DNA of 49,908 nt, from positions 1 through 49,908 of the forward strand of contig CACWIS010000010.1 of the NCBI GenBank assembly GCA_902761055.1, read 5' to 3'. Under the pieces are notes generated by a model. The model saw only the letters and a program-made list of their open reading frames with translations, was not told where the DNA came from and did no database searches. The DNA comes from Oscillospiraceae bacterium. Its GTDB lineage: Bacteria; Bacillota; Clostridia; Oscillospirales; Oscillospiraceae. This document shows, piece after piece, positions 10,567 to 17,974 of this stretch. Numbering within the stretch: position 1 is the first letter of the stretch; each line of letters begins with the position of its first letter. The translations under genes and the position numbers were made by a program.

Positions 10567-12054
10567 GTGGTCATCATCAAACTCTTCATCGGCATCGACC
10601 TCGGGACCTCGGCGGTCAAGCTGCTGCTCGTCAACGAGCGCGGCGAGATCCTCCGGGAGGTCACCAAGGAGTACCCGCTGTCCTTCCCGCAGCCCGGCTG
10701 GTCCGAGCAGAACCCCGAGGACTGGTGGAAGGCCGTCCAGCACGGCATCCTCGAGCTGACGGAGCACGTGGACAAGTCCGAGATCTGCGGCATCGGCGCG
10801 GGCGGACAGATGCACGGTCTCGTCGCCCTCGACGAAAACGACCGGGTGATCCGTCCGGCCATCCTCTGGAACGACGGGCGCACCGGCAAGCAGACCGAGT
10901 GGCTGAACACGGCCGTCGGCAAGGAGAAGCTCTCCGCCCTCACGGCGAACATCGCCTTCGCCGGCTTCACCGCGCCCAAGCTCCTGTGGATGCGCGACAA
11001 CGAGCCGGAGAACTTCGCGCGCATCGCGAAGATCATGCTGCCCAAGGACTACATCAACTACCGCCTCACGGGCGTGCACAGCTGCGACTATTCCGACGCC
11101 TCCGGCATGCTGCTGCTCGACGTGGCGCACAAGCGCTGGTCGCAGGAGATGCTGGAGATCTGCGGCGTCACCGAGGCGCAGATGCCCCGGCTCTTCGAGA
11201 GCTATGAGGTCATCGGCACGGTGCAGGGCTTCGTCTCCGGCGCGCTCGGTCTGCCGCGCGGCTGCAAGGTGGTCGCGGGCGCGGGCGACAACGCCGCGGC
11301 CGCGGTCGGCACCGGCGTCGTGGGCGAGGGCGGCTGCAATCTCTCGCTCGGCACCTCGGGCACGCTGTTCATCTCCTCGGAGCACTTCGGCGTCGACCCG
11401 AACAACGCGCTGCACGCCTTCGCGCACGCCGACGGCGGCTGGCATCTGATGGCCTGCATGCTCTCGGCGGCCAGCTGCAACAAATGGCTGTGCGAGGACG
11501 TCCTCAAGACGGAGGACTTCGCCGGCGAGCAGGCGGCGATCACGGAGGAGATGCTCGGCCGCAACCACGTGTTCTTCCTGCCCTATCTGATGGGCGAGCG
11601 CAGTCCGATCAACGACGTCAACGCCCGCGGCACTTTCGTGGGCATGACGATGGACAGCTCGCGCGCCGATCTGGTGCAGGCGGTGCTCGAGGGCGTGGCC
11701 TTTGCGATCCGCGATTCCTTCGAGGTCGCAAAGTCCCTGGGCCTCGAGATCCCGCGCAGCCGCATCTGCGGCGGCGGAGCCAGGTCGCCGCTCTGGCGAA
11801 AGATCTTCGCCAACGTCCTCGGCATCCCGCTGGATATGGTCAAGACCGAGCAGGGCCCCGGCTACGGCGGCGCGATGCTGGCCATGGTCGGCTGCGGCGT
11901 ATACGCAAGCGTGCGGCAGGCGGCCGACGCGCTGGTGGAGCTCGCCTCCACGACCGAGCCGGACGCGGCGCTCACGGCGCGCTACGAGGCGCAGTATCAG
12001 AAGTTCAGAAAGATCTACCCGGCGCTCAAAGAGCTGTTTCCGGAGATCCAATAA
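10567..12054 (+). CDS. xylB: Xylulokinase
   Basis: An FGGY kinase of about 495 residues that makes D-xylulose 5-phosphate from D-xylulose and ATP. Clear XylB features are FIGIDLGTSAVK at the start, GAGGQMHGLV with the sugar-binding MHG, ILWNDGRTG, AGAGDNAAAAVG and CGGGARSPLWRKI. The start is awkward: no ATG is in range. GTG 10567 is used here, but the ribosome site GGAGGTGG (10563-10570) overlaps it. A better-spaced start would be a non-canonical ATC at 10573 or 10576, just before the KLFIGIDLG residues. No strong promoter is evident in the 170 bases upstream. DUF4867 and isomerase genes follow closely and probably share the transcript. Confidence 0.92.
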   Translation: MVIIKLFIGIDLGTSAVKLLLVNERGEILREVTKEYPLSFPQPGWSEQNPEDWWKAVQHGILELTEHVDKSEICGIGAGGQMHGLVALDENDRVIRPAILWNDGRTGKQTEWLNTAVGKEKLSALTANIAFAGFTAPKLLWMRDNEPENFARIAKIMLPKDYINYRLTGVHSCDYSDASGMLLLDVAHKRWSQEMLEICGVTEAQMPRLFESYEVIGTVQGFVSGALGLPRGCKVVAGAGDNAAAAVGTGVVGEGGCNLSLGTSGTLFISSEHFGVDPNNALHAFAHADGGWHLMACMLSAASCNKWLCEDVLKTEDFAGEQAAITEEMLGRNHVFFLPYLMGERSPINDVNARGTFVGMTMDSSRADLVQAVLEGVAFAIRDSFEVAKSLGLEIPRSRICGGGARSPLWRKIFANVLGIPLDMVKTEQGPGYGGAMLAMVGCGVYASVRQAADALVELASTTEPDAALTARYEAQYQKFRKIYPALKELFPEIQ

Positions 12055-12074
12055 AGGGGGAAGCGTAAAAGAAA

Positions 12075-12710
12075 ATGAAGATTTATTCCGTTACCGATCC
12101 CGAATTCAAGGCCTACGGCAAGGTGCTCGAGGGCTATGACACCGCCGAGCTGCTCGCGGCCATGGAGAAGATCGACATGCCCGAGAGCGGCACGGCCTAC
12201 CGCCCCGGGATCGAGAGCCTCGAGGCCTGCGGGATCTTTGCGGATTTCCGCGACCGGGCTTACGGCGGCATGCCGATCCAGCTCGGCATGTGCTGGGGCT
12301 ACAACACCCGCCTCAACTGCCTGGAGTATCACCGCGACAGCGAGGTGAACCTCGGCACCAAGGACTTCATCCTCCTGCTGGCGAAGCAGGACGAGATCGA
12401 AGACGGCGTGCTCGACACGGCGAAGGTCAAGGCCTTCCGCGTGCCGAAGGGCCTGCCGGTGGAGGTCTGGGCCACGACGCTGCACTACGCCCCCTGCCAC
12501 ACCTGCCCGCACTGCGGCTTCCGCGTCGCGGTGGTGCTGCCGCGCGGCACGAATACGGAAAAGCCCGTCTTCGAAGCGAAGTGCGAGGAGGATACCTGGA
12601 TGACGGCCCGCAACAAGTGGCTGCTGGCGCATCCGGAGAGCAGCGAAGCGAAAAAAGGCGCGCACATCGGTCTGCGCGGCGTGAATATCGACATCAAGGA
12701 GGATCTGTAA
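12075..12710 (+). CDS. DUF4867 family protein, sugar-locus associated
   Basis: A 211-residue protein resembling the DUF4867 family, which in Clostridia is commonly found beside sugar kinases and isomerases. Visible signatures are CLEYHRDSEVNLGTKDFILLL and TTLHYAPCHTC, whose His/Glu pattern suggests a cupin-like metal site and a possible sugar isomerase or mutarotase-like role; this is inference. A Cys-rich stretch (CHTCPHCGF, about residues 141-150) is notable. The ATG at 12075 has a purine-rich site (GGGGG) about 14 bases upstream, a little far. It ends 1 base before the isomerase gene, so the two are cotranscribed. Confidence 0.75.
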   Translation: MKIYSVTDPEFKAYGKVLEGYDTAELLAAMEKIDMPESGTAYRPGIESLEACGIFADFRDRAYGGMPIQLGMCWGYNTRLNCLEYHRDSEVNLGTKDFILLLAKQDEIEDGVLDTAKVKAFRVPKGLPVEVWATTLHYAPCHTCPHCGFRVAVVLPRGTNTEKPVFEAKCEEDTWMTARNKWLLAHPESSEAKKGAHIGLRGVNIDIKEDL

Positions 12711-12711
12711 A

Positions 12712-14190
12712 ATGATGAGCAACATTCCCGAAGTCAAGCTCGGCATCATCGCCGTTTCCCGCGACTGTTTCCCCATCGCCCTGTCGGAGAAGCGCCGCGC
12801 CGCCATTGTCAAGCAGTGCCGCGGCGGCCTGTACGAATGCCCGGTCACCGTTGAGAACGAGCTCGATATGCTCAAGGCGCTCGAGGACGTCAAGGCGGCG
12901 GGCTGCAACGCGCTGGTCGTCTTCCTCGGCAACTTCGGCCCCGAGACGCCGGAGACCCTGATCGCAAAATACTTCGACGGCCCCTGCATGTTCGTTGCGG
13001 CCGCCGAGGGCGACGGCGACCTCATCAACGGCCGCGGCGACGCCTACTGCGGCATGCTCAACTGCTCGTACAACCTCGGCATGCGCCACCTCAAGGGCTA
13101 CATCCCCGAGTATCCCGTCGGCCGCGCCGGCGAGCTCGGCCCCATGATCCGCGACTTCATCCCGATCGCCCGCGCGATCATCGGCGTGAAGAACCTCAAG
13201 ATCATCACCTTCGGCCCGCGCCCGCAGGATTTCTTCGCCTGCAACGCGCCCATCAAGGGCCTCTACGAGCTGGGCGTCGAGATCGAGGAGAACTCCGAGC
13301 TCGACCTGCTCGTCTCCTACAAGGAGCACGCGGACGACCCCCGCATCCCGGAGGTCTGCGCCGACATGGCCGCCGAGATGGGCGAAGGCCGCTACTTCCC
13401 CGACCTGCTCGCGCGCATGGCGCAGTTCGAGCTGACCCTGCTCGACTGGGCCGAGGCGCACAAGGGCGCGCGCAAGTACGTCGCCTTTGCGGACAAGTGC
13501 TGGCCCGCCTTCCCGCAGCAGTTCGGCTTTGAGCCCTGCTTCGTCAACTCCCGTCTCGCCGCCCGCGGCATCCCCGTGAGCTGCGAGGTCGATATCTACG
13601 GCACGCTCAGCGAGTATATCGGCGCCTGCGTGTCCTGCGACGCGGTCACGATCCTCGATATCAACAACTCCGTGCCCGCCGAGATGTGGGAGAGCCAGAT
13701 CAAGGGCAAGTACGACTACAGCCTGACCGACACCTTCATGGGCTTCCACTGCGGCAACACGCCCAGCTGCAAGATGTGCGCGGACCGCGCGGTCAAGTAC
13801 CAGCTCATCCAGCACCGTCTGCTCGAGCCCGCCGGCTCCGAGCCGGACTTCACCCGCGGCACGCTCGAGGGCGACATCGCCCCCGGCGAGATCACCTTCT
13901 TCCGCCTCCAGTGCGACAGCGAGGGCGTCCTCCGCTCCTACATCGCCGAGGGCGAGGTGCTCCCCGTCGCGACGACCTCCTTCGGCGGCATCGGCGTGTT
14001 CGCCATCAAGGAGATGGGCCGCTTCTACCGCCACGTGCTGATCGAAAAGCGCTTCCCGCACCACGGCGCGGTCGCCTTCGGCCACTACGGCAAGGCGCTC
14101 TTCGAGGTCTTCAAGTATCTCGGCGTCGGCGACATCGGCTACAACCGGCCCAAGTCCCTGCCCTACCCGACGGAGAACCCCTTTGCCTGA
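12712..14190 (+). CDS. L-fucose/L-arabinose isomerase-family protein
   Basis: A 492-residue protein of the FucI/AraA superfamily, which interconverts aldoses and ketoses at a Mn2+ site. The C-terminal half shows the metal-site pattern: PVSCEVDIYGTLSEY (Glu), TILDINNS (Asp) and FMGFHCGNTPSC (His). The N-terminal half has Rossmann-like segments (GCNALVVFLGNFGPETPET). AAGGAGG lies 7 bases before ATG 12712. In this locus it is the likely source of the ketose for the FGGY kinases, for example L-arabinose to L-ribulose, but it is closer to the broad isomerase family than to classic AraA, so the sugar is unproven. Confidence 0.88.
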   Translation: MMSNIPEVKLGIIAVSRDCFPIALSEKRRAAIVKQCRGGLYECPVTVENELDMLKALEDVKAAGCNALVVFLGNFGPETPETLIAKYFDGPCMFVAAAEGDGDLINGRGDAYCGMLNCSYNLGMRHLKGYIPEYPVGRAGELGPMIRDFIPIARAIIGVKNLKIITFGPRPQDFFACNAPIKGLYELGVEIEENSELDLLVSYKEHADDPRIPEVCADMAAEMGEGRYFPDLLARMAQFELTLLDWAEAHKGARKYVAFADKCWPAFPQQFGFEPCFVNSRLAARGIPVSCEVDIYGTLSEYIGACVSCDAVTILDINNSVPAEMWESQIKGKYDYSLTDTFMGFHCGNTPSCKMCADRAVKYQLIQHRLLEPAGSEPDFTRGTLEGDIAPGEITFFRLQCDSEGVLRSYIAEGEVLPVATTSFGGIGVFAIKEMGRFYRHVLIEKRFPHHGAVAFGHYGKALFEVFKYLGVGDIGYNRPKSLPYPTENPFA

Positions 14191-14626
14191 TCGCAGCGAG
14201 TGGATCTCCCGGCTTGAGGCGCTCTACGGCTCCTACCTCGAGACCGCGGCGGCGCTGGAGCGGGACCGCCGCTTCGGAGAAGGGATCTTCGGCATGAAGG
14301 GCGGCCCGGCGGACGATCCCTGTCACGAGCGCTTCGCCGAGGATCTGCGGGCGCTGCTCGAGAGCTTCGGCGCGGCCAAGCCGTCCGGCGGCGAGCTGCG
14401 GGACGTGCTGGCCTGGATCTACGACGCGCCGCAGCGGGACCGCGCTCCGAAATGCGCCTACTGGATGCTCGTCGCGGTCCAGGGCCTGACGCGCCCGCTG
14501 CTCGGCGATCTTGCGCCGGAGGACGCCGCCGCGCTGCGCCGGCAGCTGGAAAAGGCCTATCCGCGCTACGCGCGCATGCCTGTCCAGAACGAGCTCCTGC
14601 GGGAGCTGAAAGCCGCGGAACGATAA
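14183..14626 (+). CDS. Conserved-looking protein of unknown function at the end of the sugar operon
   Basis: A 147-residue, probably cytoplasmic and largely helical protein. It begins at TTG 14183, overlapping the isomerase stop by 8 bases, which implies translational coupling. No membrane segment or signal peptide is visible. The sequence is rich in Arg, Glu, Ala and Leu, with the central segment APKCAYWMLVAVQGLTRPLL and a C-terminal QLEKAYPRYARMPVQNELL. I do not recognise the family. The overlap and position directly before the operon terminator suggest it belongs functionally to the sugar genes. Confidence 0.65.
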   Translation: MPDRSEWISRLEALYGSYLETAAALERDRRFGEGIFGMKGGPADDPCHERFAEDLRALLESFGAAKPSGGELRDVLAWIYDAPQRDRAPKCAYWMLVAVQGLTRPLLGDLAPEDAAALRRQLEKAYPRYARMPVQNELLRELKAAER

Positions 14627-14628
14627 AA

Positions 14629-14676
14629 AAAGAACAGGACCTGTGAAACAGACTTCACAGGTCCTGTTCTTTCTTC
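14629..14676 (+). terminator. Strong, probably bidirectional terminator
   Basis: A 19-bp perfect stem (14629-14647 with 14654-14672) with a 6-base loop, A-rich on the left and T-rich on the right. It lies between the sugar operon ending at 14626 and the oppositely oriented membrane gene ending at 14719. Confidence 0.92.
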
Positions 14677-14718
14677 GCAGGGGCGTCTGTCAGCCGCCCG
14701 CCGATCCCGCGGCGCCTC

Positions 14719-16053
14719 TCAGCGGATGATCAGCTCGCTCTTCTCCTTCCTGCCGAAGAGCAGGACGGGCTCGTATACGTCGCCGACCGTGTGCAGCACG
14801 TGCAGCGCGTCGCGCTCGGTGCGGTAGCCGCTGCGCAGGCGGACCGTTACGGGCCGGAGCTCCGGTTCGTCCGCGCGCAGCATCTCGAGCAGGCGCTTCT
14901 GGGCCTGCTCCATCGTGGCGCCGTGCGCGTAGATATACAGCGCGGAGAGGTCCTCGCCGCCCTGCTGGGGACGGATCACGCGGCGCAGCCGGCCCTTGGG
15001 CAGCACCGTGTGCAGGCTGCGCTCGATCTCCGGGATCTGCTCCTTCGAGGCGATGATCTTCAGATAGACGATCTCCTCCGCCTCGAAGATCTCGCCCTCG
15101 AGATAGCTGCGGTAGGGAGAGCGGCGCATGCGCTCATAGACGATCTGCTCGGCCGCGCGGACCTCGCCGCGGTGGAAGATGCAGGTCTTGTCGTTGTGGA
15201 CCGTGTAGATGAAATAGCTCACGCCCAGCGCGTCGAGCCGCGCGCGCAGCGGCGCGGAATCCTCCGGCGCGATGGTCTCCGTCTGAAGATAGCGGTTCTC
15301 GTTCGCGTCGTAGATCGCCGCGCCGTCCATGACGATCAGCGGGGCGGACAGACGCGTCTGGCTCATCTGCAGGGCGAAGAAGGCGGGGGCGTGCTCGCTC
15401 ATCAGGCAGATGCGCGCGCCGTCGCGGTTGAGGGCGTTGAGACGGAAGGCGGCCGCGGGCGAGAGATGGGAGAAGCGGTCGGGCACGAGGTCCTTCGTGC
15501 GCAGGAAGAAGATCAGACCGTTCCGCCTTCTGCGCGGCAGCCGCACGACGTTGACCGCCGTGGCGACGGCCGTGCCGACGAAGACGTCCAGCAGACGGTG
15601 CGCCGCCTGACGCAGCGGCTGGGTGATGTCCGGGAAGGCGATGACGATGCACAAAAACACGATCGAGGCCAGGCCCGAGGCGTCCGGCTTGCGCAGCAGC
15701 ACCGCGCTGTAAAGCGAGAGCAGCACGCCCAGCGCCATCATCGTATACAGCAGCAGCACGTTTCCCCCGAGCGCGGGAAAATCGTTCAGGATCAGCAGGA
15801 GCAGCAGGCCCCAGAAGGCGCCGATCAGCGTGCCGACGAAGCGGTTGAAGGCGTATTCGCCCGTGTCGCGCACATAGGGCTGCATGCAGATGATGGCCGT
15901 GATCGCGGCCTCGGTGGGCATGTCCTGCCCGCGGTAGCCGCGCAGATAGTAGAACAGCAGGCAGAGAAAGACCGCGACCGTGGTCTTGACGATGCGCTGC
16001 CCGAGATGGGGCAGCACCCAGGGCTCGTCGTTCTCTCTCGGGATATGGGCCAT
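14719..16053 (-). CDS. FUSC/aromatic-acid-exporter-like membrane protein with a degenerate HAD-like C-terminal domain
   Basis: A 444-residue protein. Residues 20-170 form about five or six hydrophobic helices in the ArAE/FUSC pattern (YRGQDMPTEAAITAII, RFVGTLIGAFWGLLL, HRLLDVFVGTAVATAVNVVRLP). From about residue 178 the protein reads like a Cof-type HAD phosphatase: LSPAAAFRLNALNRDGARICL, then SAPLIVMDGAAIYD, and later a cap-like segment and SLHTVLPKG. The catalytic DxD is absent; FFLRTKD stands where FDLDGTL is expected, so the domain is probably a non-catalytic sensor or scaffold. It starts at ATG 16053, has AGGAGGAG upstream, and is read away from mgtE. Family assignment of the N-terminus is good; the HAD reading is from pattern only. 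Confidence 0.75.
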   Translation of the reverse strand: MAHIPRENDEPWVLPHLGQRIVKTTVAVFLCLLFYYLRGYRGQDMPTEAAITAIICMQPYVRDTGEYAFNRFVGTLIGAFWGLLLLLILNDFPALGGNVLLLYTMMALGVLLSLYSAVLLRKPDASGLASIVFLCIVIAFPDITQPLRQAAHRLLDVFVGTAVATAVNVVRLPRRRRNGLIFFLRTKDLVPDRFSHLSPAAAFRLNALNRDGARICLMSEHAPAFFALQMSQTRLSAPLIVMDGAAIYDANENRYLQTETIAPEDSAPLRARLDALGVSYFIYTVHNDKTCIFHRGEVRAAEQIVYERMRRSPYRSYLEGEIFEAEEIVYLKIIASKEQIPEIERSLHTVLPKGRLRRVIRPQQGGEDLSALYIYAHGATMEQAQKRLLEMLRADEPELRPVTVRLRSGYRTERDALHVLHTVGDVYEPVLLFGRKEKSELIIR

Positions 16054-16150
16054 TTTGCTCCTCCTTTCCGTCGCTTTCGTTCAAGCGGGAGCGTATCATA
16101 GCACACAAAGCCGGCCGCGTCCATAGCGAAGAGGTAAACTTTTTGTTACG

Positions 16151-16188
16151 AAAAAGAGGGAAGATCGTCCGGATCTTCCCTCTTTTTT
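16151..16188 (-). terminator. Terminator of mgtE
   Basis: An 11-bp stem GAGGGAAGATC with its complement (16156-16166 and 16172-16182), extended by A/T pairs. On the minus strand it ends in a run of T directly after the mgtE stop. It separates mgtE from the downstream FUSC-like gene. Confidence 0.9.
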
Positions 16189-17558
16189 CAGAACAGCAGG
16201 GCGCTGGCGATGCCGAAGTAGACGAGCAGCGAGAGCGCGTCCACGATCGTCGTGATGAAGGGGCTCGCCATCACGGCCGGGTCGAAGCCGACCTTTTTCG
16301 CCGCCATCGGCAGCGTGCAGCCGACGAGCTTGGCCATCAGCACGGTCAGCGCCATCGTGACGCACACGACCGCCGCGACGCCGAGCGAGATGGGGTTGCC
16401 CAGCAGCAGCCGGTCGACCAGCATGATCTTGCCGAAGCACAGCAGCGCGAGCGCCGTGCCGCAGAGCGTTGCCGTCTCGGCCTCCTTCCACACGACGCGC
16501 GGCAGATCGGCGAATTCAAGCTCGCCCAGGCTCAGCGCGCGGATGATCGTGACCGAGGCCTGTGAGCCGGAGTTGCCGCCCGTGTCCATCAGCATCGGGA
16601 TGAAGGCCGTCAGCACGACCTGGGCGGCCAGAGCGCTCTCAAAGCCGGTGATGATCATGCCCGTGAAGGTGGCCGAGACCATCAGCAGCGCCAGCCAGGG
16701 GATGCGGTGACGGAACAGGTCCCAGGCGTTGGAGCGCAGATAGGTCTTCTCCGAGGGGAGCATACCGGCCATCTTCTCGATGTCCTCCGTGGTCTCCTCG
16801 ACGAGGATGTCCATCGCGTCGTCGAAGGTCACGATACCGACCATGCGGCCGTCCTGGTCCACGACGGGCAGGGCCAGGAAGTTGTATTTCGAGAGCATCT
16901 GCGCGACCTCTTCCTGGTCGGTCAGGGTGTTGACGGAGATTACGTTCTCGTCCATGATCTCGCTCACGGGGGTCTCGTCGTCGAGCGTCAGGAGCAGGTC
17001 CTTGACGGAGACCGCGCCGAGCAGGCGCCGCTCCTCCGTCACGTAGCAGGTATAGATCGTCTCCTTGTCGACGCCGGTGCGCCGGATGCGGGTGATCGCC
17101 TCGGCCACGGTCATCTTCGGCCGCAGCGAGACGTACTCCGTCGTCATGATCGAGCCGGCGGAGTTTTCCGGATAGCGCAGGATCTCGTTGATCTCGCGGC
17201 GCATCTGGGGGTCTGCCTGCGCAAGGATGCGCTTGACGACGTTCGCGGGCATCTCGTCGACGAGATCCGCCGCGTCGTCGACGTAGAGCTCGTTGACGAT
17301 CTCGTGCAGCTCGCGGTCGGAAAAGCCGCGGATCAGCAGCTCCTGCCACTCGCTGTCAAGCTCGGCAAAGGTCTCCGCCGCCGTCTCCTTCGGCAGGAGA
17401 CGGAACAGCAGGGGCATACGCTCCTCTCCGATGTCCTCGAAGACGGCGGCGATATCCGCCGGCTCCATCGTCACGAGGACGTCCTTGAGGGTCTGATACT
17501 TCTTTTCTTCGAGAAGTCTGCCGATCGTCTTCTCGAAGCGGTTGCTCTGCATTGCCAT
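16188..17558 (-). CDS. mgtE: Magnesium transporter MgtE
   Basis: A 456-residue Mg2+ channel with the full MgtE layout: an N-terminal superhelical domain (about residues 1-130), two CBS domains (about 135-255, including GSIMTTEYVSL, AVSVKDLLLTL and GIVTFDDAMDIL), a connecting helix (EDIEKMAG) and five membrane helices (about 280-455). The pore region includes MLMDTGGNSGSQASVTIIRAL and FDPAVMASPFITTIVDALSLLVYF, which match the Mg2+-selective part of the family. ATG 17558 follows AAGGAGGAAGCTGAACG. A long leader with a small upstream ORF and hairpins precedes it; the usual M-box riboswitch pattern is not apparent. Confidence 0.95.
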   Translation of the reverse strand: MAMQSNRFEKTIGRLLEEKKYQTLKDVLVTMEPADIAAVFEDIGEERMPLLFRLLPKETAAETFAELDSEWQELLIRGFSDRELHEIVNELYVDDAADLVDEMPANVVKRILAQADPQMRREINEILRYPENSAGSIMTTEYVSLRPKMTVAEAITRIRRTGVDKETIYTCYVTEERRLLGAVSVKDLLLTLDDETPVSEIMDENVISVNTLTDQEEVAQMLSKYNFLALPVVDQDGRMVGIVTFDDAMDILVEETTEDIEKMAGMLPSEKTYLRSNAWDLFRHRIPWLALLMVSATFTGMIITGFESALAAQVVLTAFIPMLMDTGGNSGSQASVTIIRALSLGELEFADLPRVVWKEAETATLCGTALALLCFGKIMLVDRLLLGNPISLGVAAVVCVTMALTVLMAKLVGCTLPMAAKKVGFDPAVMASPFITTIVDALSLLVYFGIASALLF

Positions 17559-17564
17559 CGTTCA

Positions 17565-17686
17565 GCTTCCTCCTTTTTGGATTTTTCGTCCAGTTCAGGA
17601 AGCCCGGCACACAGACCGAAGTTGGCAGATATTCAGTTGAGGAGAAACGTCCCGAGACGGCGTTTCTCCGCGCGACTTCGGCCGGG
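17565..17686 (-). promoter_or_regulatory. Structured leader of mgtE with a ribosome-site-sequestering hairpin
   Basis: On the minus strand a long imperfect hairpin can form from 17686 to 17603. CCCGG (17682-17686) pairs with 17603-17607, CCGAAGT (17675-17681) with 17616-17622, and GGAGAAACG-type arms 17661-17669 with 17641-17649. A second possible hairpin pairs GCTTCCT (17597-17603) with AGGAAGC (17565-17571), which covers part of the mgtE Shine-Dalgarno. The upstream ORF runs through the first hairpin. This arrangement suggests Mg2+- or translation-dependent control; it is inference from pairing only. Confidence 0.5.
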
Positions 17687-17716
17687 TAAAGCGCCGGTAC
17701 TGCTTCCGTCGTCCAT
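17633..17716 (-). CDS. 27-residue upstream ORF in the mgtE leader (candidate leader peptide)
   Basis: An ATG at 17716-17714 follows the strong ribosome site AAAGGAGG and opens 27 codons ending in TGA at 17635-17633, 74 bases before mgtE. The peptide starts MDDGSSTGALPGRSR and ends RRLGTFLLN; it is Arg-rich in the middle and has one Pro. Its codons 11-27 lie in the 5' half of the leader hairpin, so a ribosome on it would change the RNA fold. Leader peptides that control Mg2+ transporter genes are known in enterobacteria (mgtL, corL), but this one shares no obvious sequence with them. A chance ORF is possible, though the ribosome site argues against it. Confidence 0.5.
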   Translation of the reverse strand: MDDGSSTGALPGRSRAEKRRLGTFLLN

Positions 17717-17766
17717 GACGTATCCTCCTTTTCCTTTTTTGATTTCGGGCGCGAACCCGCAATATA

Positions 17767-17795
17767 AGAATACGTGAAAAACACGCTTTTGTCAA
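17767..17795 (-). promoter_or_regulatory. Promoter of the mgtE leader transcript
   Basis: On the minus strand TTGACA (17795-17790) and TATTCT (17772-17767) are 17 bases apart. Transcription would begin near 17760, about 45 bases before the upstream ORF and about 200 bases before mgtE. Confidence 0.65.
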
Positions 17796-17974
17796 GACCA
17801 CAAGACCTTGCGCCGCAAGTATTTGCGGCATTTTCGAATTCAAGGGGGAAACATCGGAAGCCGGAAGAAAAACGAGATCGCCTCACGGGAAAGGACTGGA
17901 TTTTTGTCCCTTGTCCCTGTATAATCAAAAACAACAAGGTCCCGCCCGCCGCCGCGCGGGAGAAAGAGAGAGAC

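Noticed and set aside
17597-17760. M-box riboswitch before mgtE
   Set aside because: The conserved M-box core sequence could not be found; recorded instead as an unclassified leader with a uORF.
17774-17974. N-terminal extension of the PI-PLC protein
   Set aside because: It covers the divergent mgtE promoter, has no ribosome site, and would bury the signal anchor.
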